Source of the DNA: Sulfuritalea sp.
GTDB lineage: Bacteria > Pseudomonadota > Gammaproteobacteria > Burkholderiales > Rhodocyclaceae
Direction of reading: 5' to 3'
Assembly: GCA_030651305.1 (NCBI GenBank)
Contig: JAUSCI010000046.1
Coordinates: 247,483 to 311,482, forward strand
Length of the DNA stretch: 64,000 nt
The notes beneath the pieces were generated by a model. That model did not search any database and was not told where the DNA came from. It worked only from the letters and a program-made list of their open reading frames with translations. Below are positions 30,914-39,953 of this stretch, one piece after another; within the stretch, counting starts at the first letter, position 1, and every line of letters begins with the position of its first letter. The position numbers and the translations under genes are program-made.

Positions 30914-33565
30914 TCAGGCCTCGACGATTCCCTTCTGGACACAGAACCGGTACATCTCGCCGAATGTTTCCGGACGCTCGCGTTCGAACACTTCCCAGTT
31001 GTCCAAACTGGTCGCCGCCGGATCCTCGGGAAAGCGCCTCCGGTAAGCCTGGAGGACTACGTCATCGATTTCGAATCCAAGGAATTTCAGATCGTTTGCC
31101 TGAAGGAAGGCAGCGATCTCCCCGAGAAGCAGGCGATGTTCCTGGACATGAAACAGCAGGTCGCGGCAGCCGCTGGTGCTGAAGAAATCGCCCGTGTTCA
31201 ATATGAAGCCCCAGCTCTCCGCTTCATCCGGCTGCATAACCCGTTGCCTGAAGCGCCGAATGTCTTTGGGTTCCGCACCCAATTTCTCATCGGCTATCGT
31301 CGCTCGCGCCGTGACAATTTCCGTTCGCGCCAAAGCGCTGTACAAACCCAGCCGCATTGCTCCGCCGGGCCGGAGCAGGGCGAGCAACACGCGCCAGCCT
31401 GCATATGGATCGGCGAGATGATGAAGAACACCGTAGGACTCAATGACGTCGAAGCGGCGGTCGAACGTTCCTAGTTTCATGATGTCCGCTTGAGCATATT
31501 CAACGGACGACAGTCCGAGTCCGTGGGTTTTCCGTTTGGCGTAGCAAAGACTGGCGAGGCTAAGGTCAATGGCAAGGATCCGGGCGCGCTGGAATCGCTG
31601 TGCCGTATAAATGGAATTCTGGCCGGTGCCGCAGCCGGCAATCAGGATATCTACCTCGCCGCCCTTGCCGATCGGCTGAAATCCGCTCGCGGAAAATTGT
31701 CGGCCCAGGTAGTCGTCGATGGTCACCGCCTTGCCTTGCGGTTCGGGAAGAATCCAGCGCGGATACGAGTTCTCCTCATACTGATTCTGAACCGCCAGCG
31801 AAACACCCTCCTGGATCGAGGTCAGCCTTGGCATTGCATCGCGATAGCCCCTCTCCTGCGCTGGCTCGCCGACCTGTTGCACCAGCAGAGCGACCACTGT
31901 TTCGGGCCATGCCCTCGACACGAGTCGATCGGCATATGAAATGGAATGGAGCGGAAAGTACGCCGCGACGCCTAGCAGCAGGAAGACGGAAATCGGCGCG
32001 TCGATTGCCAGGGCAGCGGCCAGCGAATCTCGCAGCCTTTCCGCCTGCTGCTCCTCGTCGTCGGTCGCGTCAAATACATACTCATTGATGAAACACTGCC
32101 TCGCCAGGTTGCAAAAGAAGGCCACGACCGAATCGCCGGATTCAGGGCACAGGCTGCTGCCGTCCGCCCTGTTCAGCAACGCACGCCTTGCCGTCGTCAG
32201 AAACTGTTCCAGCTCGACATCGCAGATCGGCGCCACAACAAGAAGTGTTTGCAGCAACGCATCCTCTGCAACGGCCTCAACGCCGTATTCGCCGAACAAT
32301 TCCTTTTCAGTGATTCTCCGTGGCCAGGCTCCGACGGCTCGCGACATCGCCGCCCCGATATCCGGACTTCGTTTGACCAATGTCGCGCCGAACCGGGCAA
32401 GAACAACCGGCGAGCTCCATGGTTCGGCCAAGGCGCGAACAGTCCATTCACGGACATCGCCGGCGTCTGCATCCCAGCGACCACGGCGAACGCAATCAAC
32501 GAAAAGAAGCTTGGCCTCCCAGGTTTCATTCGTCCGCAACGACTGCCGCACCAGATCCAGGGCCGCCATCGACTCGCCCCTGGCAAGCAGCACCGCCGCC
32601 AGGTGGTTGAGAGCCTTGACCAAGCCTGGCTTGATTTCGAGTGCCCTGCGATAGCAGGCCTGCGCTTCGGCAAGGCGGCCCTGCTGTTTCCTGATATCGC
32701 CAAGACCGATATTGGTTTCAGCTATCCCGGAATCGATCTTCAGCGCCCCCAGATAGACGGCTTCCGCCTCGGCGACACGTCCCAGTTCCTGCAGCGTATC
32801 GCCCAGGCCGCCAAGCGCCGTCACCAAATCGGGGGCGATGGCCAATGTCCGCCTATAACCGGCTTCCGCTTCGGCGAATCGTCCCTGCATTCCGAGATTG
32901 CAGGCAAGGTTGTAATGCGCGAGGGCCGAACCGGCTTGCAACTCCAGCGCGGTTCTGAAGCATGCTTCCGCCTCTGCGAGACGGCCCTGGGCCTGCAGCG
33001 CAATGCCCAGGTTGCAGTGCCCTTCGACAAAATCAGGCTTGCTTCGGATTGTCAGTCGGTAGCAGGCTTCGGCCTCGCCAAAGCGTCCCTGCGCCTCCAG
33101 CGCACTGCCCAGGTTGTATCTGGCCGCCAAAAAGTCCGGTTGCAGCGCCAACGCACGCCGATAGGAGGTTTCCGCCTCGGCGAATTTTCCCTGTGCCTGC
33201 AGGACGTTGCCCAGATTGCCGTGCGCAACGGCGATGTCAGGCTGCAACACCAGCGTACGCCGATAACTTGCGGCGGCGGCGGCAAGTTGTCCCTGGGTCT
33301 GAAGGGCAAGACTAAGGTTGAAAAGCGCCTCGACATCATCCGGCAACAGTTTTGCGGCCGTCTGAAACGCCATGACCGTTTCGCCGGCACGCCCCAGACT
33401 GTGCAGCACCGCGCCCAGGAGCTTCCAGCCGGCTCCATCCTGCGGAAAGCGCCGGGTCAATGATTTCGCCAGCGCTTCCGCCTCGGCAACGCGCCCGAGC
33501 TTGAACAGGTCGGCCAGCCGGACGATCTCCCGCTGCGGACACGCTTCCTTCTTCTTGCTGCTCAT
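30914..33565 (-). CDS. TPR-repeat protein fused to a SAM-dependent methyltransferase
   Basis: An 883-residue protein. Residues about 12-350 hold nine or so tetratricopeptide repeats with strong internal similarity (AEAETSYRRALALQPD, AEAEACYRLTIRSKPD and others). A helical middle of unknown type follows (350-600). The C-terminal class I methyltransferase starts near 640 with VDILIAGCGTGQNSIYTA, then IDLSLASLCYAKRK and VIESYGVLHHLADPYAGW, a complete SAM site. The substrate is unknown; homologous fusions are seen near glycan or protein modification genes. The N-terminal TPRs resemble those of the gene at 44053. Start MSSKKKEACPQ. Confidence 0.88.
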   Translation of the reverse strand: MSSKKKEACPQREIVRLADLFKLGRVAEAEALAKSLTRRFPQDGAGWKLLGAVLHSLGRAGETVMAFQTAAKLLPDDVEALFNLSLALQTQGQLAAAAASYRRTLVLQPDIAVAHGNLGNVLQAQGKFAEAETSYRRALALQPDFLAARYNLGSALEAQGRFGEAEACYRLTIRSKPDFVEGHCNLGIALQAQGRLAEAEACFRTALELQAGSALAHYNLACNLGMQGRFAEAEAGYRRTLAIAPDLVTALGGLGDTLQELGRVAEAEAVYLGALKIDSGIAETNIGLGDIRKQQGRLAEAQACYRRALEIKPGLVKALNHLAAVLLARGESMAALDLVRQSLRTNETWEAKLLFVDCVRRGRWDADAGDVREWTVRALAEPWSSPVVLARFGATLVKRSPDIGAAMSRAVGAWPRRITEKELFGEYGVEAVAEDALLQTLLVVAPICDVELEQFLTTARRALLNRADGSSLCPESGDSVVAFFCNLARQCFINEYVFDATDDEEQQAERLRDSLAAALAIDAPISVFLLLGVAAYFPLHSISYADRLVSRAWPETVVALLVQQVGEPAQERGYRDAMPRLTSIQEGVSLAVQNQYEENSYPRWILPEPQGKAVTIDDYLGRQFSASGFQPIGKGGEVDILIAGCGTGQNSIYTAQRFQRARILAIDLSLASLCYAKRKTHGLGLSSVEYAQADIMKLGTFDRRFDVIESYGVLHHLADPYAGWRVLLALLRPGGAMRLGLYSALARTEIVTARATIADEKLGAEPKDIRRFRQRVMQPDEAESWGFILNTGDFFSTSGCRDLLFHVQEHRLLLGEIAAFLQANDLKFLGFEIDDVVLQAYRRRFPEDPAATSLDNWEVFERERPETFGEMYRFCVQKGIVEA

Positions 33566-33709
33566 AAAATTTCCTCGAATTGCCCGCGCGACCCATGTGC
33601 CGAATCGCCATCGACGACGCCCGAATTATGCCGCCGATCCATTCGGCTTAAGCGACGTTTAAGCAGCGCCGTCCATGATTCGCTTCACACACTACTCATG
33701 GAGATTCCC

Positions 33710-34090
33710 ATGCGACACATTCTCATCATTGCTGCAACGCTTTTCGCCGCGAGCGCCCAGGCCGAAACACCGCGAGACTTTCTCACGCGCTTCGAGAAGG
33801 AAGCCGGGGCAGTCGCCTCTGTCGAGCGCGGCGCTCGCTTCTTCGCCACCAAACAGGGCGGTGAATGGAGCTGTGCCTCCTGCCACACCGATCGCCCGAC
33901 GCAAGCAGGCCTCCACGCCAAGACCGGCAAGGCCATCACGCCGCTGGCACCTGCCGCCAATGCCGAACGCTTTACCGATGCCGCCAAGGTGGACAAATGG
34001 TTCCGCCGCAACTGCAACGACACTCTCAATCGAGTCTGCAGCGCCCAGGAAAAGGCCGACGTAATTGCCTGGCTGCTGACGCTCAAATAA
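33710..34090 (+). CDS. DUF1924 / SHP-type monohaem cytochrome c
   Basis: A 126-residue periplasmic protein: signal peptide (about 1-18, cut after AQA), one haem c site CASCH in EWSCASCHTDRPTQAG (about residue 54-58), and the family core KTGKAITPLAPAANAERF with KWFRRNCNDTLNRVC. The latter pattern (an Asn in place of a distal ligand region) fits the SHP cytochromes, which bind O2 and NO. Start ATG 33710 with GGAGA upstream. First gene of a five-gene unit with spacings of 13, 7, -20 and -4 bp. Confidence 0.9.
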   Translation: MRHILIIAATLFAASAQAETPRDFLTRFEKEAGAVASVERGARFFATKQGGEWSCASCHTDRPTQAGLHAKTGKAITPLAPAANAERFTDAAKVDKWFRRNCNDTLNRVCSAQEKADVIAWLLTLK

Positions 34091-34103
34091 ACAGGAGATC
34101 AAG

Positions 34104-34574
34104 ATGAAACGCCTTGCCGCCCGACCCCTGCTCGCCTTGCTGGCTGCGCTTGCCCTGCCGGCCCACGCCGACAACTACGGCGTGCCGAAGAATGCCGCCT
34201 TTGAGGAAGAGTGCACTTCCTGCCACATGGCCTATCCGCCGCAGATGCTGCACGCCGATTCCTGGCGCGCGATGATGAACGGCTTGTCGAAGCACTTCGG
34301 CTCGGACGCCAGCATCGATGAAAAACGCCGTACCGCCATTACCGACTTTCTGGTCGCCCATTCCGGCGGCCGCAAGACGGGAGACACCCGCGACGCCCAA
34401 TGCAAGCCGCTGTTGCGCATCTCCGAGACCGAGCGCTTCGCGAAGAAGCATCGCGAGATTTCCGCCGCTACCTGGAAACGTGCCGCGATCAAGAGCCCGG
34501 CCAACTGCACGGCCTGTCATGCGCAAGCGGCGGCGGGCAACTACAGCGACCATTCCGTCAACATTCCAAGGTGA
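34104..34574 (+). CDS. Dihaem cytochrome c (DHC-type)
   Basis: A 156-residue secreted protein with signal peptide (about 1-22, ending AHADN) and two haem c motifs, CTSCH in EEECTSCHMAYPPQML (about 37-41) and CTACH in NCTACHAQAAAG (about 137-141). The family usually relays electrons between a membrane cytochrome b and the SHP protein, which here is encoded immediately upstream. Length and haem spacing match DHC proteins. Confidence 0.9.
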   Translation: MKRLAARPLLALLAALALPAHADNYGVPKNAAFEEECTSCHMAYPPQMLHADSWRAMMNGLSKHFGSDASIDEKRRTAITDFLVAHSGGRKTGDTRDAQCKPLLRISETERFAKKHREISAATWKRAAIKSPANCTACHAQAAAGNYSDHSVNIPR

Positions 34575-34581
34575 GAATGCC

Positions 34582-35130
34582 ATGAATACTCAAAACATTC
34601 GTCTTCGCGTCTGGGACCTGCCGACGCGCATTTTCCACTGGTCGCTGGTGGCGAGCTTCGCCATCGCCTTCCTCACCGCCGAGTCCGAAAAGCTGCGCGA
34701 CATCCACGTCATCGCCGGCTACACCCTCGCCGGCCTGATCGCCTTCCGCCTGTTGTGGGGTTTCATCGGCGGCGGCTATTCGCGCTTTGCCGAGTTCCTG
34801 CCGACGCCGCGGAAGCTGTTCGACTACCTCAAGTCCCTGATCGACGGAAAGCCGCAGCACTATATCGGTCACAATCCGGCCGGAGCCGTGGCGATCTTTC
34901 TGCTTCTCGGCTTTGGCATCACCGCCGCCGCCAGCGGCTGGGCCGTGTACGAGGATGTGGGCGGACATTTTCTGGAAGAACTGCACGAAGGCGCGTCCAA
35001 TGGCATGATGGCGATAGTTGTCATTCACATCGCGGGCGTCATCGTCAGCAGCTGGCTACACAACGAGAATCTTGTTCGGGCAATGATTACCGGCTGGAAG
35101 AAACTACGCAATGAGAATTCTGCTGGTTGA
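34582..35130 (+). CDS. Cytochrome b561-type membrane haem protein
   Basis: A 182-residue four-helix protein: RVWDLPTRIFHWSLVASFAI opens the Ni/Fe-hydrogenase-like cytochrome b fold, with histidines in helix 1 (FHWS), helix 2 (IHVIAGYTLAG) and helix 4 (IVVIHIAGVIVS) available to ligate two b haems. It probably takes electrons from quinol and passes them to the dihaem cytochrome. Start ATG 34582 with AAGGTGAG upstream. The last 20 bp overlap the response regulator gene. Confidence 0.9.
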   Translation: MNTQNIRLRVWDLPTRIFHWSLVASFAIAFLTAESEKLRDIHVIAGYTLAGLIAFRLLWGFIGGGYSRFAEFLPTPRKLFDYLKSLIDGKPQHYIGHNPAGAVAIFLLLGFGITAAASGWAVYEDVGGHFLEELHEGASNGMMAIVVIHIAGVIVSSWLHNENLVRAMITGWKKLRNENSAG

Positions 35131-35782
35131 AGATGATGCCCTGCTCGGCGATGCCCTCCAGGTCGGCCTGCGCCAGGCCGACCACGCGGTTGATTGGGTC
35201 AGGGACGGCGTCAGCGCCGAGACGGCGCTGGCAAGCGGGGACTACGCGGCCGTAGTCCTCGATCTCGGACTGCCGCGCATGGACGGCCTCGATGTACTGC
35301 GTCACCTGCGGGCGAAGAAGAAGGCCCTGCCGGTACTGATCCTCACCGCCCGCGATACGGTCGATGACCGCATTCGCGGCCTCGACGCCGGTGCTGACGA
35401 TTATCTGGTCAAGCCCTTCGATCTGGGCGAGCTGACAGCCCGCTTGCGCGCCCTGCTGCGTCGCGCCGGCGGCCAGCCGTCGCCGGTGCTGACTACCGCC
35501 GACGTCACGCTCGACCCGGCGACGCGGCGCGTGAAATACAAGGGCCAGGAGGTCGAGCTCTCGGCCAAGGAATACGCCCTGTTGCATGCCCTGATGCAGC
35601 AACCGGGCCGCGCCCTTTCCCGCGCCCAACTGGAAGAACATCTCTACGCCTGGGGTGAAGAAATCGGCAGCAACACGGTCGAGGTCTACATCCATCATCT
35701 GCGGCGCAAGCTGGGAACGGACCTGATCCGCACCCTGCGCGGCATCGGCTACGTCGTCGCCAGGAACGGAACGCCGCCATGA
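35111..35782 (+). CDS. OmpR/PhoB-family response regulator (QseB-like)
   Basis: A 223-residue regulator with a receiver (MRILLVEDDALLGDAL; phospho-acceptor D51 in VVLDLGLPRMDG; KPFDLGELTARL) and a winged-helix DNA-binding domain ending VYIHHLRRKLGTDLIRTLRG. It overlaps the cytochrome b gene by 20 bp and the kinase gene by 4 bp, so it is part of the cytochrome operon. Which signal it senses is not visible. Confidence 0.95.
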   Translation: MRILLVEDDALLGDALQVGLRQADHAVDWVRDGVSAETALASGDYAAVVLDLGLPRMDGLDVLRHLRAKKKALPVLILTARDTVDDRIRGLDAGADDYLVKPFDLGELTARLRALLRRAGGQPSPVLTTADVTLDPATRRVKYKGQEVELSAKEYALLHALMQQPGRALSRAQLEEHLYAWGEEIGSNTVEVYIHHLRRKLGTDLIRTLRGIGYVVARNGTPP

Positions 35783-36882
35783 GGCGTCCTCTATCCCTGC
35801 GTACCCGCCTGGTCGGGCTCACCATGCTGGCGGTGGCGGTCGTCTGGCTGCTGACGGCTTTCGCTACCTGGCGCGAAGCCCGCCATGAACTGGAAGAACT
35901 GCTGGCCCACCCGCCGAGCGCCACCGCCGCACACTTCGTCAAGGAGCGCAATGAGGTGGCGGCTGAAATTGCCCAGCAACTGCTCAAGCCGATGCTGTTC
36001 GCACTGCCTGCACTGGCGCTGCTGCTGGCGATCGCCATCGGCTTTGCACTGGCGCCGCTGCGCCGCCTCGCGCGCGATGTCGCGGCCCGGACAGCCGACC
36101 GGCTCGACCCGCTGCCGATCGAATCACTCCCCACTGAAGTCGCGCCGCTGGTGACAAGGCTCAACAGCCTGTTCGCCGACATCATGCGGGCGCTGGAAAA
36201 CGAGCGTCGCTTTACCGCCGACGCGGCGCATGAGCTGCGCACGCCGCTGGCCGCGTTGAAAGCACAGGCACAGGTCGCGCTGGCTTCCGTCGACGCGGCG
36301 GAAAGGCAGCACGCGCTGACTCAAATTCTGGTCGGCTGCGACCGCGCCACGCATCTGGTGGCGCAGTTGCTGACCCTGGCGCGGCTGGATGCCGACACGC
36401 CGCACCAGATGCAGAGCGTCGCCCTGCGGTCGATTGCGGAAGAAGTCATGGCCATGAGCGCCGGCGAAGCCATCGAGCGCCGTTGCGACCTCGTTTTGGG
36501 TGACGGCGATGCGCAAGTCCGGGGTGATACCGTGTTGCTGCAGGTGCTGCTGCGGAACCTGGTCGACAACGCCCTGCGCCACGGCGGCGGCACGCAGATC
36601 GACGTCTCCGTCACCCAAAATGAAGGCCGCGCCATGCTGACGGTCAGCGACAACGGGCGCGGCATTGCGGCGGATGAGACGGGCCACGTCCGGCAGCGCT
36701 TTTACCGTAGCGCCAGCGCCGACTCTTCGGGCAGTGGCCTGGGACTCTCAATCGTCGGGCGCATTGCTGAACTGCATGGCGGCGCCATCGAGATTGGCGC
36801 TCCCGCCAAGGGCAACGGTGTTTCGGTGCGGGTGTCGCTGCCACTCGCGACAGGACCGACGGGCGCCGTTACTGCCCAATAG
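35779..36882 (+). CDS. Sensor histidine kinase (QseC-like)
   Basis: A 367-residue kinase with two membrane helices (about 12-30 and 72-94) flanking a short periplasmic segment of about 40 residues, then a HAMP-like stretch, the H-box RFTADAAHELRTPLAALK (His about 151), and HATPase with VLLRNLVDNALRHGGG (N box), SDNGRGI (G1) and GSGLGLSIVG. The periplasmic sensor is too short for a folded ligand domain. Cognate to the preceding regulator by 4-nt overlap. Confidence 0.95.
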   Translation: MRRPLSLRTRLVGLTMLAVAVVWLLTAFATWREARHELEELLAHPPSATAAHFVKERNEVAAEIAQQLLKPMLFALPALALLLAIAIGFALAPLRRLARDVAARTADRLDPLPIESLPTEVAPLVTRLNSLFADIMRALENERRFTADAAHELRTPLAALKAQAQVALASVDAAERQHALTQILVGCDRATHLVAQLLTLARLDADTPHQMQSVALRSIAEEVMAMSAGEAIERRCDLVLGDGDAQVRGDTVLLQVLLRNLVDNALRHGGGTQIDVSVTQNEGRAMLTVSDNGRGIAADETGHVRQRFYRSASADSSGSGLGLSIVGRIAELHGGAIEIGAPAKGNGVSVRVSLPLATGPTGAVTAQ

Positions 36883-37019
36883 CGACGGAACTCCGGCCAT
36901 CGGCGGGAAGCGGGCTGACTGCCTGGATCGGCGATCCCGATTTGCTTTGAAGGAATATTGGGACTAGGCTGAAAGCCATAGCTTTTGCTCATAGAGCCCA
37001 CCATGGCGATTCGTCGAAA

Positions 37020-39896
37020 GTGGAAGCCAGACCGCCTCCGTCCGTGACCGAGCAGGATCTGCTCGACAAGATCATCCAGGGTTCTCCGGTGCCCGCCTTC
37101 GTGATCGACCGCGAGCATCGGGTGACGCACTGGAATCGCGCCTGCGAAGTCATACTCCATCATCCGGCCGCAATAATGATCGGCAGCCAGGATCAGTGGC
37201 GTCCGTTCTACCCGAACCGGCGACCGGTCATGGCCGATCTGGTGGTGTCCGGTGACATCGATGCCGTAGCGACTTTGTACGAGGGCAAGTATCGGCGCTC
37301 GACAATCATCCCCGGCTCATACGAGGCCGAGGACTACTTTCCCCACATAGGCGCGGGCGGCACCTGGCTGTACTTCACCGCAGCCCCGCTGGTCAATGCC
37401 AGAGGCGAGTTGATCGGTGCCATCGAAACGCTGCAGGACATCACCCAGCGCAAGCGCGCCGACGAGGCCTTGCGCCAGGAACACGAAAAGCAGCGTGCCA
37501 TCATCGAACACTTCCCCTGCGGCATCACCCTGATCGACGAAAAGCTGTGCGTCACCCATTACAACCAGCAGTTTCGGCGCCTGGTCAGGCTGCCTGAAGA
37601 TACCTTCGCCAACAACGCGCCGGAACTGCAAGCCATCCTGCGTATTGTCGCCGAGCGCGGCGAACTGGGCGAGGGCGATGCCGATGTCGAGTATGCCGCA
37701 GCCATGGAACGCATCAACCAGCGCCAGCCCTACACCATCGAGTACCGGCGCACCGACGGCACGGTGCTGGAGATCCAGCGCTCACCGCTACCCAATGGCG
37801 GCTTCGTCACGTCCTACACGGACATCACTGAACGCAAACGCATCGAGACGCGCATGGTCGCGCTGCTGGAAGAGCAGCGTCTGATCTTCGACAACGCCCA
37901 TGTCGGCATCGCCCTGATCAGCAACCGGATCTTTCTCAATTGCAACCGACGCCTGGCCGAAGTCTTCGGCTATGGCGGACCGGAGGAACTGATCGGCAGG
38001 AGCACGGAGATCATCTTTCCATCCCGCGAAGACTGGCTTGCCGTCGGCGAGATGGCCTATCGCGACCTGGCGGAGCAGGGCTACTGCAACCGCGAAACCC
38101 GCAACCGGCGACGCGACGGGACCGTTATCTGGTGCGAGACATCGGGCAGGGCACTCGATCCGGCCGCCCCGGCAAGCGGATCGATCTGGGTCTATACCGA
38201 CATCAGCCAACGCAAACACCACGAGACCGAACTGCAACTGGCCGATACCGTCTTCGCCAATTCTCTCGAAGCCATGCTGATCACCGACGGCCAGGGCACG
38301 ATCATCCGGGTCAACCCCGCCTTCAGCGCAATTACAGGATATGCGGCCGACGAGATCATCGGCCGGAACCCGCGCATCCTGAAGTCCGGACGCCACGAGC
38401 CCGACTTCTACCAGCAAATGTGGCAATCGATCCTGGGCAAGGGCTCCTGGGAAGGCGAAGTCTGGGACAAACGCAAGAACGGCGATCTCTATCCGAAGTG
38501 GCTGACCATCGCGGCGACGCGTGAGCCCCATGGCGAAATCAAGAACTTCGTCGCCTGCTTCTCGGACATCTCGCTGCGCAAGGCAACGGAGGAGAGAATC
38601 CAGTACCTGGCGCACCATGACCCGCTCACCGGCCTGCCCAACCGCCTGCTGCTGCGCGACCGCTTCAGCCAGATGCGGGACATGCACAAGCGGTCCGGCA
38701 AGTGCATGGCCTTTGTCTACCTGGACCTCGATCACTTCAAGCGCATCAATGATTCACTCGGCCATCCGGTGGGGGACGCCCTGCTGATCGCCACCGTGGG
38801 TCGCCTCAGAACCTGCCTGCGCGATTCGGACACGCTGAGCCGCCAGGGCGGCGACGAATTCATCCTTTTGCTGGGCGAGGTCGACGGCCCCGAAGCTGTG
38901 GCGCGCATCGCCGAGAAGATTCAGACCAGCCTGCTGCAGCCCTTTGAGATCGATGCGCATAGCCTCACCACGTCGGCTTCGCTCGGCATTGCGCTGTCGC
39001 CCGACGATGGTACGGACTTCGACACCTTGATGCAAAAGGCCGATACGGCGATGTATCACGCCAAGGAATCCGGGCGCCAGACCTTCAGCTTCTTCTCGGC
39101 GGAAATGAACCAGCGTGCCAATCGCCGGCTCAACCTGACCAATCGCCTGCGCCGTGCCATCGAGCGACAGGAACTGAGCCTGCACTACCAGCCGCAGGTA
39201 TATGCCGATTCGCGCCATGTCTTTGGCACCGAAGCGCTGCTGCGCTGGAATTTGGACGATGGCAGCAGCATCTCGCCGGTCGAGTTCATTCCGGTGGCCG
39301 AGGAATCGGGGCTGATCATTCCCATCGGCGACTGGGTGCTGGCGGAAGCCTGTCGCCAAGCCCGTCGCTGGAAGGATGGCGGCAATGAGTGGAAGATTGC
39401 CGTCAATGTGTCCGGCAAGCAGATCTTTCGTACCGACCTGGTCGACCAGGTACGGCGTCATACGCGGGATGCCGGCATCTCACCACGGCAGATCGAAATC
39501 GAATTGACCGAATCCACCCTGATCGAGAACAGTGAAACCGTCTGCGAGGTCATCGCCGACCTCAAGTCCATCGGCACCGGCGTCGCCATCGACGATTTCG
39601 GCACCGGATATTCGAGCCTGTCCTACCTGAAACGCTTTCGCGTCGACAAGCTCAAGATCGACCGTTCCTTCATCGCCGACATGAGTCGGGACAGCGCTGG
39701 CGGCGCGCTGGCCCAGGCCGTGATCGGCATCGCGCGCTCCCTCAAGCTGCGCGCGATCGCGGAAGGGGTGGAAACCATTGAGCAACTGAATTTGGTCCGC
39801 AGCTATGGCTGCAACGAAATTCAGGGCAATTATTTCAGCCGGCCGATGACGGCGGCGAAGTTCGAGGCATTCGCCAAGGCGAATCTGGCGCACTGA
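37020..39896 (+). CDS. Multi-PAS GGDEF-EAL protein (c-di-GMP turnover)
   Basis: A 958-residue protein without membrane helices. Four PAS-type sensor modules occupy about 15-525: DKIIQGSPVPAFVIDREHRV, AIIEHFPCGITLIDEKLCVT (PAS_7-like), LIFDNAHVGIALISN and ANSLEAMLITDGQGTIIRVN. A GGDEF domain follows with an intact SRQGGDEFILL (about 610) and then EAL with EALLRW (about 738), FGTGYSSLSYLKRF and DRSFIADM. Both catalytic signatures look complete, so direction of activity is open. Start is a GTG (37020) or GTG 37044; neither has a strong ribosome site. Confidence 0.92.
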   Translation: MEARPPPSVTEQDLLDKIIQGSPVPAFVIDREHRVTHWNRACEVILHHPAAIMIGSQDQWRPFYPNRRPVMADLVVSGDIDAVATLYEGKYRRSTIIPGSYEAEDYFPHIGAGGTWLYFTAAPLVNARGELIGAIETLQDITQRKRADEALRQEHEKQRAIIEHFPCGITLIDEKLCVTHYNQQFRRLVRLPEDTFANNAPELQAILRIVAERGELGEGDADVEYAAAMERINQRQPYTIEYRRTDGTVLEIQRSPLPNGGFVTSYTDITERKRIETRMVALLEEQRLIFDNAHVGIALISNRIFLNCNRRLAEVFGYGGPEELIGRSTEIIFPSREDWLAVGEMAYRDLAEQGYCNRETRNRRRDGTVIWCETSGRALDPAAPASGSIWVYTDISQRKHHETELQLADTVFANSLEAMLITDGQGTIIRVNPAFSAITGYAADEIIGRNPRILKSGRHEPDFYQQMWQSILGKGSWEGEVWDKRKNGDLYPKWLTIAATREPHGEIKNFVACFSDISLRKATEERIQYLAHHDPLTGLPNRLLLRDRFSQMRDMHKRSGKCMAFVYLDLDHFKRINDSLGHPVGDALLIATVGRLRTCLRDSDTLSRQGGDEFILLLGEVDGPEAVARIAEKIQTSLLQPFEIDAHSLTTSASLGIALSPDDGTDFDTLMQKADTAMYHAKESGRQTFSFFSAEMNQRANRRLNLTNRLRRAIERQELSLHYQPQVYADSRHVFGTEALLRWNLDDGSSISPVEFIPVAEESGLIIPIGDWVLAEACRQARRWKDGGNEWKIAVNVSGKQIFRTDLVDQVRRHTRDAGISPRQIEIELTESTLIENSETVCEVIADLKSIGTGVAIDDFGTGYSSLSYLKRFRVDKLKIDRSFIADMSRDSAGGALAQAVIGIARSLKLRAIAEGVETIEQLNLVRSYGCNEIQGNYFSRPMTAAKFEAFAKANLAH

Positions 39897-39953
39897 CCCG
39901 GTCGGCGCGCATGGCCAGCGCCCAGCATCCGGCTTCAATGCATAATCGACGCC

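Noticed and set aside
36883..37019. Possible c-di-GMP riboswitch ahead of the GGDEF-EAL gene
   Set aside because: No GEMM-type conserved core could be found; only a weak GGATC/GATCC hairpin is present.
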